Assembly: GCA_038237925.1 (NCBI GenBank)
Contig: JBBRYF010000005.1
Location: forward strand, 62,001-126,000
Reading direction: 5' to 3'
Length of the DNA: 64,000 nt
Source of the DNA: AC-32 sp038237925
GTDB taxonomy: Bacteria; Actinomycetota; Thermoleophilia; Gaiellales; Gaiellaceae
A model generated the notes under the pieces. That model saw only the letters and a list, made by a program, of their open reading frames with translations, did no database searches and was not told the DNA's origin. Position 1 is the first letter of the stretch. The number at the start of each line of letters is the position of its first letter. The position numbers and the translations under genes are program-made. This document shows positions 62,855-64,000 of the stretch, in pieces.

Positions 62855-63625
62855 TTACGAGGTCCGGGCCGCGAGCCCGGCGACGATCCCCGCGAGCACC
62901 GAGGTGTCGGCGGGAATCTCCGCCAGCCGCGCCTGCGCCCGCTCCGCCGCCTCGTCGGCGAGCTGCCGTGCGCCCTCGGCGCCCTGCTCGAGCACGTAGC
63001 CGTCGTCGTCGAGGATGTCGTCGACGATCTGGAAGAGCAGGCCGACCTCGTCCGCGAACGCCCGCCAGGGCCGCTGCTCCGCCTCCGGCACCTCCGCTAC
63101 CCAGAGCGCGCACGCAACCGAGGCGGAGAACAGGCACCCCGTCTTCAGCCGGTGCAGCGCGGCCAGGTCGTCGCCTCCGCCGCTGATGTCGAGGTGCTGG
63201 CCGCCGATCATCCCGAGCGTCGCCTGGACGAGCTCGCGCGCCACCGCCGACGACGGGTACGACAGCGCGAGCCGAAGGGCCTCCGCCAGCAGGGCGTCGC
63301 CCGCGAGCACCGCCACGGCCTCGCCGTACGCTGCCCACGTGCTCGGGCGGCCGCGGCGCACCTCGTCGTTGTCAAGGGCCGGCAGGTCGTCGTGCACGAG
63401 CGAGAACGTGTGCACGAGCTCGAGCGCTGCCGCCGCCGGTAACGCGGTCTCCGGATCGGCGCCCGCGGCCTCGGCGGTCGCGAGGCACAGCACCGGCCGC
63501 ACGCGCTTGCCACCGCCGGCGAGCGCGTGCCGGATCGATTCCTCCAGCCCCCCGAGCTCCGGCGTCAGCGCGAGGTCGGCGAGGTAGGACTCAACGAGCT
63601 CCCGCAGCTCGTCGGGCGCCGTCAC
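62855..63625 (-). CDS. Polyprenyl synthetase (FPP/GGPP synthase type)
   Basis: A 256-residue trans-prenyltransferase. The first Asp-rich motif is HDDLPALDNDEVRRGRPS, a variant of DDLPxMDDD; the second is FQIVDDILDDDGYVL. GGGKRVRPVLCLA is the IPP-binding region. It would use the MEP-derived IPP/DMAPP to make farnesyl- or geranylgeranyl-PP for UppS and quinones. The length is a little short of E. coli IspA. It overlaps xseB by 4 bp. Confidence 0.92.
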   Translation of the reverse strand: MTAPDELRELVESYLADLALTPELGGLEESIRHALAGGGKRVRPVLCLATAEAAGADPETALPAAAALELVHTFSLVHDDLPALDNDEVRRGRPSTWAAYGEAVAVLAGDALLAEALRLALSYPSSAVARELVQATLGMIGGQHLDISGGGDDLAALHRLKTGCLFSASVACALWVAEVPEAEQRPWRAFADEVGLLFQIVDDILDDDGYVLEQGAEGARQLADEAAERAQARLAEIPADTSVLAGIVAGLAARTS

Positions 63626-63810
63626 GACTCGGCCTCCCGCTTCGCCTGCTGGAGCTGCGACTCGACCTCCTTCGCGATCTCCGAGAGCTCGGTGAGGATC
63701 TCGATCGCCTCGTCGGGGTTCTTCGTCTCCTCGAGCCGGCCGCGCGTCCGCTCGAGCCGGTCGAGCAGCTCTTCCGCGCTGCGCAGGCGCTGCTCCGCGG
63801 GGTCGCTCAA
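63622..63810 (-). CDS. xseB: Exodeoxyribonuclease VII small subunit
   Basis: A 62-residue helical subunit (RLRSAEELLDRLERTRGRLE, IEILTELSEIAKEVESQLQQ) that binds XseA. The TTG start is supported by AAGGAGG eight bases upstream. xseA, its partner, is not directly upstream, where nusB ends. Confidence 0.8.
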   Translation of the reverse strand: MSDPAEQRLRSAEELLDRLERTRGRLEETKNPDEAIEILTELSEIAKEVESQLQQAKREAES

Positions 63811-63839
63811 GCTGGTGCCTCCTTCACAATCTGGCCCGA

Positions 63840-63891
63840 GGCATCGCTTGCGATGCCGACTGAAGGCCGTGCCGGCTTTGCCGGCGCGGCC
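63840..63891 (+). repeat. REP-like double hairpin, copy 2
   Basis: Hairpin 1 is GGCATCGCTTGCGATGCC (63840-63857). A 7-nt spacer leads to hairpin 2 (63865-63891): GGCCG/CGGCC around GCCGGC-TTT-GCCGGC. The lengths and spacer equal those of copy 1 while stem bases differ in compensated pairs. It lies between nusB and xseB. Confidence 0.7.
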
Positions 63892-63919
63892 GCTCCCAAG
63901 CCGGCCCCAAAGGTGCGTC

Positions 63920-64000
63920 TCACGAGGTCTTCTCCATGACGATCCGGCCGAGTATGCCGTTCACGAGCCTGCCCGCGTCCTCGGACGAGTAGCGCTTGGC
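63920..64000 (-). CDS. nusB: Transcription antitermination factor NusB, C-terminal part only
   Basis: The last 26 codons of a gene running off the right edge: LAKRYSSEDAGRLVNGILGR-like sequence (here AKRYSSEDAGRLVNGILGRI), ending VMEKTS. This is the conserved final helix of NusB, which acts with NusE in rRNA antitermination. The rest lies outside the window. Confidence 0.8.
   Translation of the reverse strand, partial: AKRYSSEDAGRLVNGILGRIVMEKTS

Overview
The window is high-GC, almost gap-free bacterial chromosome. It looks like an actinobacterium of the Thermoleophilia (Gaiellales/Solirubrobacterales) type, probably from a draft or metagenome assembly. The reasons are the gene order rpsB-tsf-pyrH-frr-uppS-cdsA-dxr-rseP-ispG-proS, the division genes sepF-yggT-divIVA, the corynebacterial-type pair steA/steB beside recN-nadK-tlyA, a DUF3866 gene, actinobacterial LexA boxes, and heavy use of GTG starts in GTGA/ATGA/TAGTG overlaps. 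The lineage is inferred from gene content and order only.

Layout. Positions 158-4998 hold a small integrative element on the minus strand: tyrosine integrase, small protein, excisionase-type HTH protein, SF3 helicase of the P4/D5 type, zinc-finger primase-like protein and two unknown proteins. It ends at the 3' end of a tRNA-Pro(GGG) gene. Positions 5168-15089 are one long minus-strand block: HTH regulator, prolyl-tRNA synthetase, two MEP isoprenoid enzymes, site-2 protease, CDP-diglyceride and undecaprenyl-PP synthesis, ribosome recycling factor, UMP kinase, EF-Ts and S2. After a diguanylate cyclase (15265-16212) comes a cell-envelope and division block (rluD, lspA, DksA-like, divIVA, yggT, sepF, yggS, pgeF, cca), then ridA, a degenerate hisB-like gene and murA.

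From 24.4 to 34.5 kb the content is accessory: HD hydrolase, class V aminotransferase, EEP hydrolase, a truncated GH15 gene, a candidate c-di-GMP (GEMM-I) riboswitch with no target gene, and the SOS mutagenesis cassette dnaE2/DUF6504-like/imuB with two LexA boxes. Next come a gene fragment, comB, a rhomboid protease, a secreted calcium-repeat protein and a lipoprotein. From 36 to 45 kb lie ppdK with its regulator PPSR, a ring-cleaving dioxygenase/esterase pair (the esterase frameshifted), glyQS, recO and glutaredoxin. From 45.5 to 56.8 kb are mutM, nucleoside catabolism (pdp, deoB), ald, an aldo/keto reductase, DUF3866, an M20 peptidase, a frameshifted PAS protein, pyrG and a GT2-MraY-like fusion. 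The right end holds steB, a MITE-like element, SRPBCC, steA, recN, nadK, tlyA, a prenyl synthase, xseB and the C-terminus of nusB.

Three patterns run through the window. Several divergent gene pairs share one symmetrical -10 heptamer, TANNNTA, with start codons so close that leaderless or near-leaderless transcripts are expected. There are small dispersed elements: REP-like double hairpins with fixed geometry, a 63-bp two-copy intergenic repeat and a 164-bp element with long imperfect inverted ends. The window also pairs a diguanylate cyclase with an intact inhibition site with a candidate c-di-GMP riboswitch.
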